DNA of 64,000 nt from Dactylorhiza incarnata (taxonomy: Eukaryota; Streptophyta; Magnoliopsida; Asparagales; Orchidaceae), in contig JAWHQI010000202.1 in assembly GCA_033032865.1 (NCBI GenBank), forward strand, positions 1,178,001 through 1,242,000, in the 5' to 3' direction. Below are positions 1 through 11,010 of this stretch, one piece after another. The position numbers and the translations under genes were made by a program. The notes below the pieces were generated by a model. It was not told the origin of the DNA. It ran no database searches and saw only the letters and a list, made by a program, of their open reading frames with translations. The stretch's first letter is position 1; every line of letters begins with the position of its first letter.

Positions 1-394
1 GAACTCAGAGCTTCTTCCTTCTGCGTCGATTATAAGTCCAAGTTGCGTCGACTTCAAATACTGCTTCGACTGACTCTGTCTTCTGCATCGAGTACATCTT
101 GATGTTGCGTCGACTTCAACTTATACGTCGACTTTAGTCTGAGTTATGTTACCTCTATTTGAAGTTACTTCGACTTGCAGTCAAAGCTGCGTCGACTTCT
201 ATTCGACGCAGGTTTACCTCAACTAAATTTTGGACTCTTTTTAGACTGGTCTTTGACACTCTAATGAGAGTGTGACATCCTAATACATCTAATGACCAAA
301 CTACCCTTTCAATACAACATGTATAATATATCCTAGATAATGAAATCACTTGTATATAATTTGTGAGATAAATCAAAGGGTGTTTTTCCCAACA
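1..394 (-). mobile_element. Partial copia-type LTR, start of U3 at 394
   Basis: Read on the minus strand the segment begins TGTTGGGAAAAACACC at 394, a common start of plant copia LTRs, and then runs out of the window. It ends exactly where the copia RNase H frame of the next entry begins, so another element appears to have inserted into that coding region. It contains about eight scattered copies of a GCGTCGACTTC-like motif. The other end, the target duplication and the internal region are outside the window, so the boundary rests on the terminal motif only. Confidence 0.55.
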
Positions 395-942
395 CCTCTC
401 CAAAGAGAATCTTGAGGTACCTCAAGGGAACTCCAAATCTTGGCCTTTGGTACCCTAGAAGTAATGATTTTGAACTAACAGGGTATTCAGATGCAGATTT
501 TGCAGGTTGCAAAGAAGACAGAAAAAACATATTTGGAACCTGTCAACTCCTAGGGAAGAGGTTGATCTCATGGAGCAGTAAGAAGCAAACAAGTGTGGCA
601 ATCTCAACATCTGAATCAGAATACAACTCAGCTGGGAGTTGTTGTGCTCAACTGCTATGGATACAATATCAGCTGGAAGATTACACCATAAAGACCGACA
701 AAACAATCATTTATTATGATTCATCCAGTGCAATCTCAATTGTTAAGAACGCTGTATCACACAACAAGACTAAGCACATTGAAATGAGGTACCACTTCAT
801 CAAGGTGCATGTTGAAAAAGAGGATATCTGACTTGAGTATGTCTCCATTGACAGCCAAGTGGCATATATCTTTCCAAAGCCCCTTGATGAAGCTAAATTC
901 ACTTTCCTTAAATTTGAGCTCGGTATGCTGAATTTAGACTAA
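395..942 (+). pseudogene. E1 copia pol C-terminus: RNase H, 5'-truncated
   Basis: The translated frame carries the signature of the plant Ty1/copia RNase H: KRILRYLKGTPNLGLWYP, then YSDADFAG with a catalytic Asp, LISWSSKKQTSVAISTSESEY and NKTKHIEMRYHF. The rest of RT and all upstream pol are missing because the frame is cut at 395 by the neighbouring LTR. A TGA at 829-831 interrupts the frame; the expected tail continues in the same frame (a degenerate FPKPLDEAKF and ELGM) to a TAA at 940-942. RNase H would degrade the RNA strand during reverse transcription. Lineage is SIRE/Maximus by virtue of the long third ORF and LTR downstream. Confidence 0.85.
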
Positions 943-1256
943 GCAAATCAATACTCCCTTATCTATAATTATTGTGCATATGTAACAAGGTTCTTACAGA
1001 AAACTAACCAGCAATTGCAGGAAAATCCCAAGTTATATATGTGTCGTCGAGGATACAAGATGACATAAAGGTCTTATTAAAGGGTTATCAAGCTGACACA
1101 TCATGTTTATCGTCGCGGTGCATCTTTGGCACTCAGATATTAGCTAATATTGGATCTTTCATCATAGTCGTTCAATTACAGATCAATTTCCTTAGCAAAT
1201 GCACCCAGGTACGCGTCTTTTAACATTCTTAAAATAGAACATATTATATAGGGTAA
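943..1256 (+). other. E1 spacer between pol and third ORF
   Basis: No long frame, repeat or RNA signal is visible. In SIRE-type elements a spacer or splice-acceptor region often separates pol from the downstream ORF; I see nothing here that proves such a site. Confidence 0.4.
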
Positions 1257-3545
1257 ATGCTTAGAAATAGATTACACTTTCATTTGTCCCAAGCCATCAA
1301 AACAAAAGCTCATCCCGCTCGACAATTTGCGACATTAGCAACCTTCAATTCTCCAGATTTTCTTGCCATGGCACCAAAGAAAGGAGAAGACTATTGCAAT
1401 ATTCGATGCGATCTAGTCAGAGGTGGTCAACAGGGCAGAAAAAGAGATAAAATCAGTTATTGTACTATTGACAAACGCCACATGGAGTATGTCTTATCTA
1501 AACCCATTGTGATCATGCATAGAGAACTTGTAAAGTTTTATTCCAATCCCCAGATAAGATCCTCCGGCAAAGCCATCAAAACAAGGGTAAGTGAAACCTT
1601 GTTAAGAGTTACAGTTCAAGGGCTGACAAGAGCACTCTGTATACCAGTTTTTGAAGAAAATGATGAAGAGGATGAGATTTCTAATATAGATTATTCTGAA
1701 GGTTTAAAAATGGTGTGGACATGAAGCAGAATGCTATGGCTCATTAAAAAGGGCAAACTTTAATTCTAAAGGAAAGCTCCTGGCATATGTCATTGGAAAG
1801 GTCTTGATTGGCAAGCCTGGATCACACGACATAATTTTAAGAGAAATGTTTGAAATAATGACAAGGGTCATACTGAGCAAAAGAACAAATTGGGCTTAGA
1901 TTCTATTTGGCAAAATTGGGAAAAGCTTTAGTGCCATAAATTTTGGTAGAATATTATCCTTATATCTGCTGTCAAGCCTACCTGACAAGAAAAACAAGAA
2001 GTTGGGCACTCCAATCCATTGCATGAAGAAAATAGACATAAGAATCCTAGAGCGATGGGAGAAAGTGTTCTCCAAGGCTCCTAAGAAATCCAAGGGGGTC
2101 CGTACAGTGAAAATGAAGAAAGTTGTTGTATCTGAGGGATGCTTTTCAGAGGAAAAGGAACATATTGCCATCCCAACCCCTACACAAACTGAGGGGAAGA
2201 CTGGTCAGGCCTCAGTCCTAAGTTTCACAACAGAACCTTTGAGTGAGCCCATGATCACTGATGAGTTTTCTCTTCTAGAATCTATTGTTATAGCTGAGGA
2301 TAGACAGGAAGCTACTCAAGTAAGTGCTTCAATTGAGGGGGAGACTCATTCTAAGCTTCCTGCTCTAAAGGTTGAGGAAGAAACCCCAACTGAGTTGGCT
2401 GTCCAAGAGGACCTAGAAAAATCTCAGAAATTCATGGATGATACTATTGAGAATACAGGACCAGTAATTATTATTCTAAGGAAAGACTCCCCTGATATTC
2501 TATATGATGATGAGACAATGACTACTATGTATCAAGATATGGTACAAAGAAAGGTTGTTAAGAAAGAGCAAGCTATTCCAAGCACATCTGCTCCATAACC
2601 TCAAGAAGACACTTCAGGATCCCTCATCCATCAAATTAAAGATTTACTAACAGAGGAAAGACTTCATTATCAATAATATGTTGACAATGTGGTGGACTTC
2701 AAGGACAATATCTCTGCTCAGATGAAGGAGATGAAGTCTGAAATTGACCATGTCAATACTCAAATCACTATCTGGTTCACCAAGGCAGGAACAATAATGG
2801 ATTGTAACATGAAGGCACTTCAATCTCTAGGCACCAGGATGGATTCCACCTTGGAATTTCATTAGAGGTCAAAGAAAAACCTAGAAAATACAGTTGACTT
2901 CATCACCAAGAGAATGGTTGATAGTTAGAAGCACATAATGAATAGATGTGTGAACACTCAAACGTTCACCAATGAGTCTTTATCTAAGAAGCTGGAAGAC
3001 TCCTCAAAGGACATTCAAAGACGTATTTCTGAAGAAGTCAGAAAAGGGGAGAAGATTGGAGCTGAATAAGCTATTTGGATAGTGAATGCACTTCATCACT
3101 CCATTGGACTCAATCCCATATTGACTAAGTCTCTAAATAGTGACATTCCTGTGAACATTTTTGAAGGCACATAGATAGAAGATGGTTCTAGTCTACAGAA
3201 GAGGCAAATGCTTTCAGAAGATTAATTAGCTGCCAACAGAAGAAGACAAGAAGCTAATGCAACTGATCTAGTCTCTCAATGTGGAGTCCAAATTCAAAAT
3301 GCATAATTCTATAAATATGGATTGACCATGAAAGTATTGGAAAAGACATTGACAAATACTACCCCAATGATGAATGGACAAAGCACTTGAAAACTGAAGC
3401 CCATAGAATACTCTACATGAAACATCAGAAGGAGGGAACATTATCAAATGCTCCTCCTATCCCCAACACTTACATTCATAAGCCTTTTAGTTTCTTTGAC
3501 AGACAAAGGCAAAAGGGGAAAATTGAAGAAAAGAAGAGCTTATAA
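1257..3545 (+). pseudogene. E1 post-pol third ORF (env-like position), nonsense-riddled
   Basis: A continuous reading of about 760 codons follows pol and ends at TAA 3543-3545. An open start lies at 1257, with a second ATG about 110 bases downstream (MAPKKGED...). The frame shifts once near 1707 in an A-run and once near 3315. Otherwise it is broken only by nine stops: 1897, 2596, 2674, 2863, 2926, 3067, 3172, 3223 and 3304. All nine are TAA or TAG, one C-to-T step from CAA or CAG. The middle (about 2600-3300) is rich in K, E, Q and heptad-like spacing, suggestive of coiled coil. Its position matches the env-like ORF of SIRE elements; I see no clear signal peptide or fusion peptide and do not claim an envelope function. 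It may instead be a captured or accessory ORF. Confidence 0.6.
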
Positions 3546-3709
3546 GTTTAGATGTACTAAGGGCAAATGTAATTTTTACTAATCTATTTGCAAACATTTA
3601 AGACTATTTATATATGTGATATTTTGAATGTTGTCTCTATTCTCTATGTCATGACTTTAATATTTCTATGTGTAGTTTATCTTTGAGTGAGGTTCTGACT
3701 TCTTCAAAT

Positions 3710-3719
3710 AGAGGGAGAT
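3710..3719 (+). other. E1 polypurine tract
   Basis: AGAGGGAGAT immediately precedes TGTTGGGAACC, the start of the 3' LTR. This purine run would prime plus-strand synthesis. It fixes the element orientation as plus and the LTR start at 3720. Confidence 0.8.
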
Positions 3720-4481
3720 TGTTGGGAACCTTACCTATAATGTTCCTCATTTGAAGAAGTCATTAGGTCAAAGATAAATACACTTTGTATTTAACACATT
3801 TTCTTTAGAATATTTCTTTCAGGTACTAGATAGTGCATGCCTAAAATAGGGCTAGACTTAGTGTCATCAGACATAGTTTTGCCAATGTAATCCTTCATTA
3901 TGCAAAACATCATATCGACATATGATCTAGATTATATTAGACTTGTCACTAACTCATCCTCATCAGGAATAAAGGCCTAACAAGTGAGCTAAAGCAAATG
4001 ATCTTAAGTGAGAATATCAGAAATTAACAAAGTGAAATATCATCTTGGAGAGTCTAAATGTCGTCGAGCAAAGGTCTCGATATTGTCTTGAAGACCTTAA
4101 CTCCATGATGAAATCGTCTTGTAAACTCTCAACTACTCACATATCGTCTAATCTAGAAGAAGAAGAAGGCCAATCTCCAAAAATCATCTTGGTAGTATAC
4201 TTTCCAAGACAATATCGTCTTGATAAGGCTCATTTGCTCTCATATCGTTTTGGAAGTATACAATAGATATCTTGAAGTACTTGCATGAAGGAAGAATTTG
4301 CCTAAGGTATTTATCATCGAGGTGATCTCAAATATGGTCGACGTCACATGAAATATCATCGAGGAACCAGCACGATATTTCATAAGTATGCAAGGCAGTT
4401 TTGACCAGATAGGCATATCACTTGGCTAGAAGAAAGAAGGAATCAATTATCGTCTAGAAGACTATAAAGAAGTATCAAGTT

Positions 4482-4815
4482 GATTCATGCAAAAGATTCG
4501 ACTAGAAGAAGCAAAGCAGTGAAATATCATCTTGTGAACCACAAAGGGACATCAAGACGATTCGTGCAGAAGATTCGACTAGAAGAGCAAAGCAGTGAAA
4601 TATCGTCTTGTGAAACACAAAGGGTCATCAAAATGATTCATGCAGAATATTTGACTAGAACAGCAAAGAAGTGAAATATCGTCTTGTGAACCATAAAGGG
4701 TCATCAAGACAATTCATATAGACGATTCGACTAAAAGATTGAAGTAGTGAAATATCATTTTGTAGGCCACCAAAGTCACCAAGATGATTCATGCAGAAGA
4801 TTTGAACTAGTTATA
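4482..4815 (+). repeat. 76-bp tandem array in E1 U3, about 4.4 copies
   Basis: Units begin GATTCATGCAGAAGATTCGA (or variants) at 4482, 4559, 4635, 4711 and 4786, giving periods of 75-77 bp. Each carries GAAATATCGTCTTGTGAA-like sequence. The array lies about 200-530 bp upstream of the TATA box at 5018, where LTR enhancer repeats are commonly found. Confidence 0.85.
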
Positions 4816-5017
4816 CATAGTTCAAATTCAATCAGAAGAATTGCATTTGACTAGACATCTAGTCGAATTGCGAAAATGCCAGAATTCAAATTAAAGCGTG
4901 ATTTTGGCGTCACGCCATTTATTATCTCCGCAGATTGGGCCAATCAAAGCTAAGCTTTATGGAAAGTAATTTTTAACATAAAGGCCATCCGAGGAAGTGA
5001 TTGTTATCAGATGTTTT

Positions 5018-5024
5018 TATAAAA
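5018..5024 (+). promoter_or_regulatory. E1 LTR TATA box
   Basis: TATAAAA followed by GGAAGAG lies inside the LTR in the sense orientation. It would set the U3/R boundary about 30 bp downstream. Confidence 0.6.
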
Positions 5025-5763
5025 GGAAGAGATGGATTTCAGCAAACCCTGATCATGAGATTCATAATATTTCCTTAATCATTCTAAGGAAAGAGCTCGC
5101 CGCAGACAACGTGCAATTCATTTTCAGAGCTCAAGTAAAAAAGAAGAAATTCTTTGAAGATAATCATTTTATTCTTCTAAAGAAAGATTCAGTCATCTTG
5201 TCGATCAAAAGATTGAACACCTCATTGCAAGAAGATTTTTGAAGAAGCCATTTACTCAACATGCTTCAACAAGACTCAAGCGATACAAGTTAAACTTTCT
5301 AAGTCTAAAACATCGTTGTAAAATATTGTTTTATATATTCTTTTGTAGGATTTCTGAGGAAATCTGAGTGTAGAGTCTTTCGGACCTACGTGTAGGATCC
5401 TTGTTGAGGATCCGAGGTAGGGAACTTTGCACAGTTCCCGAGGTAGGATTCAAGCTTGAATCTGAGTTGTATGATCCAGGGACTGGATCTGAGGTAGGGA
5501 ATATGTTGTTATTCCTGAGTTGTAGGAGTCTGGGACTTTGAGTTGTAAGATCTTATAGATCTGAATTTGCAGAAGTTGGTTGAGTCTAGCACACTGCTAG
5601 ATAGGTGGAGGGTGAAAGTGGACATACCAAACTTGGGGAACCACTATAAATATTTGTGCAATCTGTGATATGTGTGATTTTCTGTGATTGATGTGCTCGG
5701 ATAATTTTAACATCTGAAAAACACTTACACGTATTCACCCCCCCCCCGCTAGGTGATTAGACA

Positions 5764-6494
5764 TCCCTCAATTTACAATTACTTGGCAATCATCTTGGCC
5801 ACAAACCGTGGAGGAGGTCATGTTTATGGCAATCAAGGCCATGATCATGGTCATAGCCATGAACATGAACAACGCCTTGAACATGAACGTGGTCATGACC
5901 ATCATAATGGTCATCACCATCATCACAATGAGAGCCTTAGCATTGAAATGGATATCAACATTGTATCTGAAAATGATGAACGGAGTCAATTATGATGCAA
6001 CAACAACACACAAGCCTTTATACCACAATTGAAAACAAATAAACGGAACATTAATGTTCACAGCGCTTACCTTCATGCATTGGGGGACTCACTTCAGAGT
6101 ATTGGGGTGATGATCAGGGGCGCAATCATATGGTATAAACCTGAATGGAAGGTGGTGGATCTCCTCTGTACTCTAATTTTTTCAATGATCATTATGACCA
6201 CGATGATAAACATGATAAAAAACATACTGGCAGTGTTGATGGAGAGTTCGTCGAGAGAGAACGATGTTGCGAAGCTCATGAAGAGGGTCTGTGAGGTAGA
6301 TGGAGTAGTCGCGGTTCACGAGCTGCATTTATGGTCCATAACCATAGGCAAAGTTTTATTGGCTTGCCAGGTTACGATTATACCAGATATTGATTTTGAT
6401 GTTATTCTCAATCACGTGAGTGAGTATATCAGAAAAGAGTTTAACATCAACCAAAGTCACTATACAGATTGAGAGGGAGAAGGCTCCAAAATAA
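5764..6494 (+). pseudogene. MTP1-like zinc/cation diffusion facilitator, C-terminal half
   Basis: Plant MTP1 proteins are vacuolar Zn2+/H+ antiporters of the CDF family with six membrane helices and a His-rich cytosolic loop. Visible here are the His-rich loop (about 5815-5930, many HDHGH and HHH runs), then helix 5 with the CDF metal-site motif HxxxD as HALGD in INVHSAYLHALGDSLQSIG, helix 6, and the C-terminal domain (VVAVHELHLWSITIGKVLLACQV). Helices 1-3 are absent. A TGA at 5993-5995 breaks the frame, which then continues in phase. A one-base shift near 6452 moves the conserved tail (VTIQIERE) to another frame, ending at 6494. No introns are seen, as in known MTP1 genes. It begins within about 10 bp of the E1 LTR end, so the gene was split by that insertion or captured beside it. 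Confidence 0.85.
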
Positions 6495-7028
6495 AGATGA
6501 GAGCCAGTAAACAAATCATATGTGATTTTTTCTAAATAAATATATGTTCATGTATCATTCCATTGTTAAAGCATAATGGTGTGCACCATCTCTTTCATCC
6601 TGTCCATTCATTTTAAATCAAAATCAATCATTTTCATGGAAAAAACAATGTTGGTTATTGTTTTAAAAAAATTTTACTAGCACTCTTATTTTTCTCACGT
6701 GTCACTACAGTACCTCCGCCCGCACGAAAGTGTAATGATGTGTGTGGGCGAAGGTACTATCGTGGATTGGGTAATGTCGCGGTTGTACGGGGCTCATTCA
6801 CTTCACACTTATGTAAGGAAAATATTGGGTTTGATGCAACATTCAAAATTGCCACATATAGCCTTGTTCTTTTACTCTAATGACTTAACATATATTATAA
6901 TATATTTAAAAAAAAATAAAATACAATACCCATTTATGTAATTACATCATATCACAAATTAAAAATAATGATAGAAATTGATAAAATAGAAAAAGTTTTT
7001 AGTAGAACTCCTAGACCTACTATAATTA
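6495..7028. other. AT-rich spacer downstream of MTP remnant
   Basis: Likely former 3' UTR and flank. Short open frames exist but have no recognisable motif. Nothing else is supported. Confidence 0.4.
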
Positions 7029-7139
7029 GCTATCATTAGGCATGTCAGCGGTCTTTTCGAGAAAGGCTATCATTAGGCATGTCAGCGGTCTTTTCTAGAA
7101 AGGCTATCATTAGGCATGTCAGCGGTCTTTTTGAGAAGC
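7029..7139. repeat. 37-bp tandem triplicate
   Basis: Three units start GCTATCATTAGGCATGTCAG at 7029, 7066 and 7103. They are almost identical, differing in the TTTTCGAGA / TTTTCTAGA / TTTTTGAGA stretch, so the amplification looks recent. Confidence 0.9.
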
Positions 7140-7611
7140 TACCATTAAACTCATCAACTTTATTAAAGTTGATTTAAGATGCATGATAATATATGCATTA
7201 ATGTGATAATTATGTAATAAAAAATGAAAATAATGTATAATGAATTTTTGCATTTCTTAATTGATAGTGTGTTTATTTAAAGTTGTATTGATTAATTGAT
7301 AAGAGCGGAACCCCATACATGTCGGGGACGAGGTACTATTGCGATTGGTCGTAAGGGTGGAGCCCCGTATCTGTCATTCATTTATATATACTCAAATTAC
7401 TCTCCTCTCTCTATTATAGGTTCATAATGCCCAAATTACCCTTTCAGTACTTGGTCGGCGACAGTGTGCCTCGCGCTACAAGAGGCTTCGCCCCTACTGC
7501 CCCGCACGACAGTACACGTCCCCTAGCGGGCTTCGCCCCCCCCCCCCCCCCCCCCCCCTGCACAGGTTCCGCCACTATAGCCAAGCGTGATAGTACCCGG
7601 CGGGAGATGTA
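7140..7611. other. Spacer with 23-C homopolymer
   Basis: AT-rich to about 7300, then a C-rich part with repeated GGCTTCGCCCC motifs and a run of 23 C at 7536-7558. The 61-codon frame across this part is low-complexity and not supported as a gene. The C-run is a likely site of polymerase slippage or assembly error. Confidence 0.45.
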
Positions 7612-8540
7612 GGGCTTCGCCCAGCGCCCTCCCCTGGTGGACTTCGAGTATACACTCGAGCTAAATTAGAAATTTATAGCAGAATTCTGTTTTTTGGGTT
7701 TGGAGGCCCAAATATATCTTATTTGAAAAAGTGATCAGCATGAAAGTTGTAGATCTCATCGAGATCTATAACTTTTCTGTTGATCACCTTTTGTTTTAAA
7801 GCCATTTATGCCCCTGATTTGGGACCCCAAAAAAGGCGCGTCGACTTTTTTCGTGGGCCTAAACGGCTTGAAATAAAAAAAATTTGATCAACATGGAAGT
7901 TGTAGATCTCGATGAGATCTACAACATGAAATGAGATCTACAACTTTCATGTTGATCACTTTTTCAAATAAGGTACATTTAGGTCTCAAAAATCAAGAAA
8001 CAGAAGAATAGAAATGTTGGTATGTGAATAACTGCAAGCGTAAAACTAATATGCTTGGCCATTTGTCCCACATCGTGAGAATAGAAATATTTTTCTTTCT
8101 TAAGTAACAGGATATGGGACAAAATGCCAAGCATATCAGTTTTGTACTTGCAGTTATTCGCAGACCAACATTTCTATTCTCCTTTTTCTTGATTTTTGAG
8201 CCCTAAATGTATCTTATTTGAAAAAGTGATCAACATGAAAGTTGTAGATCTCATGTTGATCAATTTTTGATTTCAAGCCGTTTAGGCCCCCGATTTGGGC
8301 CCCGAAAAAATTCGACGTGAATTTTTTCGGGGCCTAAATCGGGGGCCTAAAATGCTTGCAATCAAAAGGAGATCAATATGAATGTTGTAGACCTCGATGA
8401 GATCTACAACTTTCATGTTGATCACTTTTTAAAATAAGACATATTTGGGCATCAAAACTCAAAAAATTAAATTCGCACAATAAATTTCTAATTTAGCTCG
8501 AGTGTATACTCGAAGTCCATCGGGGGCAGGCGAAGCCCGC
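7612..8540. mobile_element. Foldback (long inverted repeat) element
   Basis: The two halves are inverted copies. A perfect 38-bp pair lies at 7639-7676 and 8481-8518, and the outer arms GGGCTTCGCC (7612) and GGCGAAGCCC (8529) also pair. Inner parts pair around 8012 versus 8171 and around TGTCCCA (8064) versus TGGGACA (8115), with the centre near 8085. Repeated GTTGTAGATCTC and GATCAACATGAAA blocks fill the arms. There is no coding capacity. It resembles a foldback/MITE-type DNA transposon remnant or an inverted duplication; a target duplication is not evident. Confidence 0.75.
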
Positions 8541-8654
8541 CGTGTAACATCCCGACTTTTATTGGGTCACTAGACCCTAGTGGACCCAATAAAAGTAACC
8601 CAAAGGATAGAAAATAACCCGATTGTAGGATATTGTGCTAGGGAACCCTGATTT

Positions 8655-9713
8655 GAGTTCCGTCAATTCCGTTAGACTCGTATAATCAATACGAGTGCAA
8701 TGGAACTTATCTCATTTCAATCTGAGGTCGTTTAGAGAAAACGACCATTTTGAGTATCGTAGCGCGTCACAGCAACGTCGTTGGGGTACAATGACCATAC
8801 ATACTTCAAATTGACTTATGTCAGTTCCGTTCGACTCGTATAATCAATTTGAATGCAATGGAACTCATCCCATTTCAATCCGAGGTCATTTAGAGAAAAC
8901 GACTATTTTGAGTATCGTAGCGCATCACAACAATGTCGTTGGGGCACAGTGACCATACGTACTCCAAATTGACTTCCATCAGTTCCGTTAGACTCATATA
9001 ATCAATATGAGTGCAATGAAACTCGTCTTATTTCAATCCGAGGTAGTTTAGAGAAAACAACCATTTTGAGTATCGTAGCGCGTCACAACGTCATTGGGGT
9101 ACAGTGACCATACGTACTCCAAATTGACTTCTGTCGGTTCCATTAGGCTCGTATAATCAATACGAGTACAATGGAACTCGACACATTTCAATCCGATATT
9201 GTTTAGAGAAAATGACCATTTTGAGTATCGTAGCGCGTCACAACAATGTCGTTGGGGTACAATGACCATACGTACTCCAAATTGACTTCCGCCTGTTCTG
9301 TTAGACTCGTATAATCAATACAAGTGCAATGGAACTCGTCCCATTTCAATCCGAGCTCATTTAGAGAAAAGGACCATTTTGAGTATCGTAGCGCGTCACA
9401 ACAACGTCGTTGGGGTACAGTGACCATGCATACTCCAAATTGACTTCCGTGAGACTTGTATAATCAATACTAGTGTAATGGAACTCGTCCCATTAAAATC
9501 TGAGGTTATTTAGAGAAAATGACCATTTTGAGTATTGTTGCGCGCCACAACAATGTCGTTGGGGTACAGTGACAATACGTACTCCAAATTGACTTCTGTC
9601 AGTTGTGTTAGACTCGTATGATCAATACGAGCGCAACGGAACTCGTTCCATTTCAATCGGAGGTCATATGAGAAATATGACCATTTTAGGCTTCGTAGCC
9701 CGCCACGGCGCAC
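8655..9713. repeat. 155-bp tandem array, about 7 copies
   Basis: Units recur near 8657, 8812, 8968, 9126, 9281, 9440 and 9590. Each reads approximately TTCCGTTAGACTCGTATAAT, then a TTTAGAGAAAACGACCATTT block and CAACGTCGTTGGGGTACAGT. Copies differ by point changes and small gaps (one lacks about 8 bp), so the array is moderately old. Confidence 0.9.
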
Positions 9714-10734
9714 TTTTCAAAATATTAATGAAAAAACTCGGAATCCATCACGGTCAGTTTCCTTGTACTCCTAAAGTCAAAACAAGACCAACAAAGTTCG
9801 TTGTAACCAATTTCGACGTCAAAAAGTCAAACTATGGTCAAATCAAGCGTTATGGCACACCAAAAAGCGTGTGCGCACCCATGTTAATTTAATGCCCCAA
9901 CATTGACCAATCACCCAAGGATTTGGACACACTTGGACTTTAACCAACATGAGGGGCCAACCCTAGGGTTGGCTCTGTTCAAACCCTCAAAAATCTCTAA
10001 TTCTGGAATTATTTTCCAAAACGGGGCTTTACCCCCCCGCCCCCCCACCACCACTACAAACATTTGGGTCCCACCCCTCTATACTTAGGACCTCAAAATC
10101 AGTAAGGGCATCATAAATGGACCTTGGCAAAATCCCACCATCTCCTGCCCTCCTCTTTTTCCAAAGACACCACCCCACTATACGGATGTTCTCCCTCCCC
10201 TCTCATGCACTAGGAGAAGCTGCCCCTACCCCATGAAGATGGCAAGCTGGCCATAGCTAGTGGAGGGGGAGAAATATCTTCCCCCACCCCACTCCCTTTA
10301 GTCCCACTTGACTGAGCACACCCCACCCATAGCCTCCCCTGGTCAGAGCTACCTCACCGGAAAACACCACCCTAGCCCTCACCAGCCCTTCACCTTTAAT
10401 GTACAACCTACCAGGAACCTCCCGAGCTCCCCCCCCCCCCACACACACACAATAGGTGGAACACCCTCTCCTCATCCTTCCTCATCCCCCTGATGACCTG
10501 CATGTGCCCCGCGGCCGCCGGAGCGCCGCCGGCACAACCGGAGCCAACCCTAGCCTCGGGTGGTGAGCACACGAGTCACATAACCCCCAACGTCGGTGGC
10601 GGAGCTGGGAGGTTGGTATTCCACCAGGGGACCCTTCCCCGATGATGGGAGGCGACGGGGTCGTCGGAGAACGCATCTCCGGCGGCACCCGCAAGCCCCC
10701 TACTTTTCCTTTTTTTACTCTGTTAACGATTTCC

Positions 10735-11010
10735 GGCGGCGGTCGGCGGCGCCAGGCTACCGGACCACCACCGGAGATAAGACCAACCCCCGGCGAGCCG
10801 GCCGGGGCAGTAGACCTAGCCACCATCGAGGGACGGGCGGCGCAGCACCAACGACAAGGTCGCAGGCTGCGCCACGTGCCCTCGAGTTGCAGGTTTCCAG
10901 CGGTGGCCAACTGCGCCAGGCTGCCGGACCACCACCAAACAGCTCGCCGGCCCCCGGCGAGTCAACCGGGGGCAGCGCTGGCGTCTGGCGGCCACTGCCT
11001 TGCGGTGGCG
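10735..11010. repeat. GC-rich 164-bp imperfect duplication
   Basis: GCCAGGCT(A/G)CCGGACCACC occurs at 10751 and 10915, each followed by a CCCCCGGCGAG block. Two diverged copies only. Confidence 0.65.

Larger units (their letters stand above)
3720..5763 (+). mobile_element. E1 3' LTR (copia, SIRE-like)
   Basis: The segment starts TGTTGGGAACC after the polypurine tract and ends near GCTAGGTGATTAGACA, after a C-run with the context (TATTCACCCCC) often seen at SIRE LTR ends; the end could be off by a few bases. It holds a TATA box at 5018 and a 76-bp tandem array. The 5' LTR is not in the window, so its age cannot be estimated here. It abuts an MTP-like coding remnant directly. Confidence 0.75.

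Noticed and set aside
5753..5763. ATG-like start for the MTP fragment inside the LTR end
   Set aside because: The codons before about 5770 belong to the LTR terminus; the transporter's own N-terminal half is missing, so no native start exists here.
7427..7612. 61-codon Pro-rich ORF beside the C23 run
   Set aside because: Low complexity, spans a homopolymer, no homologous domain recognised.
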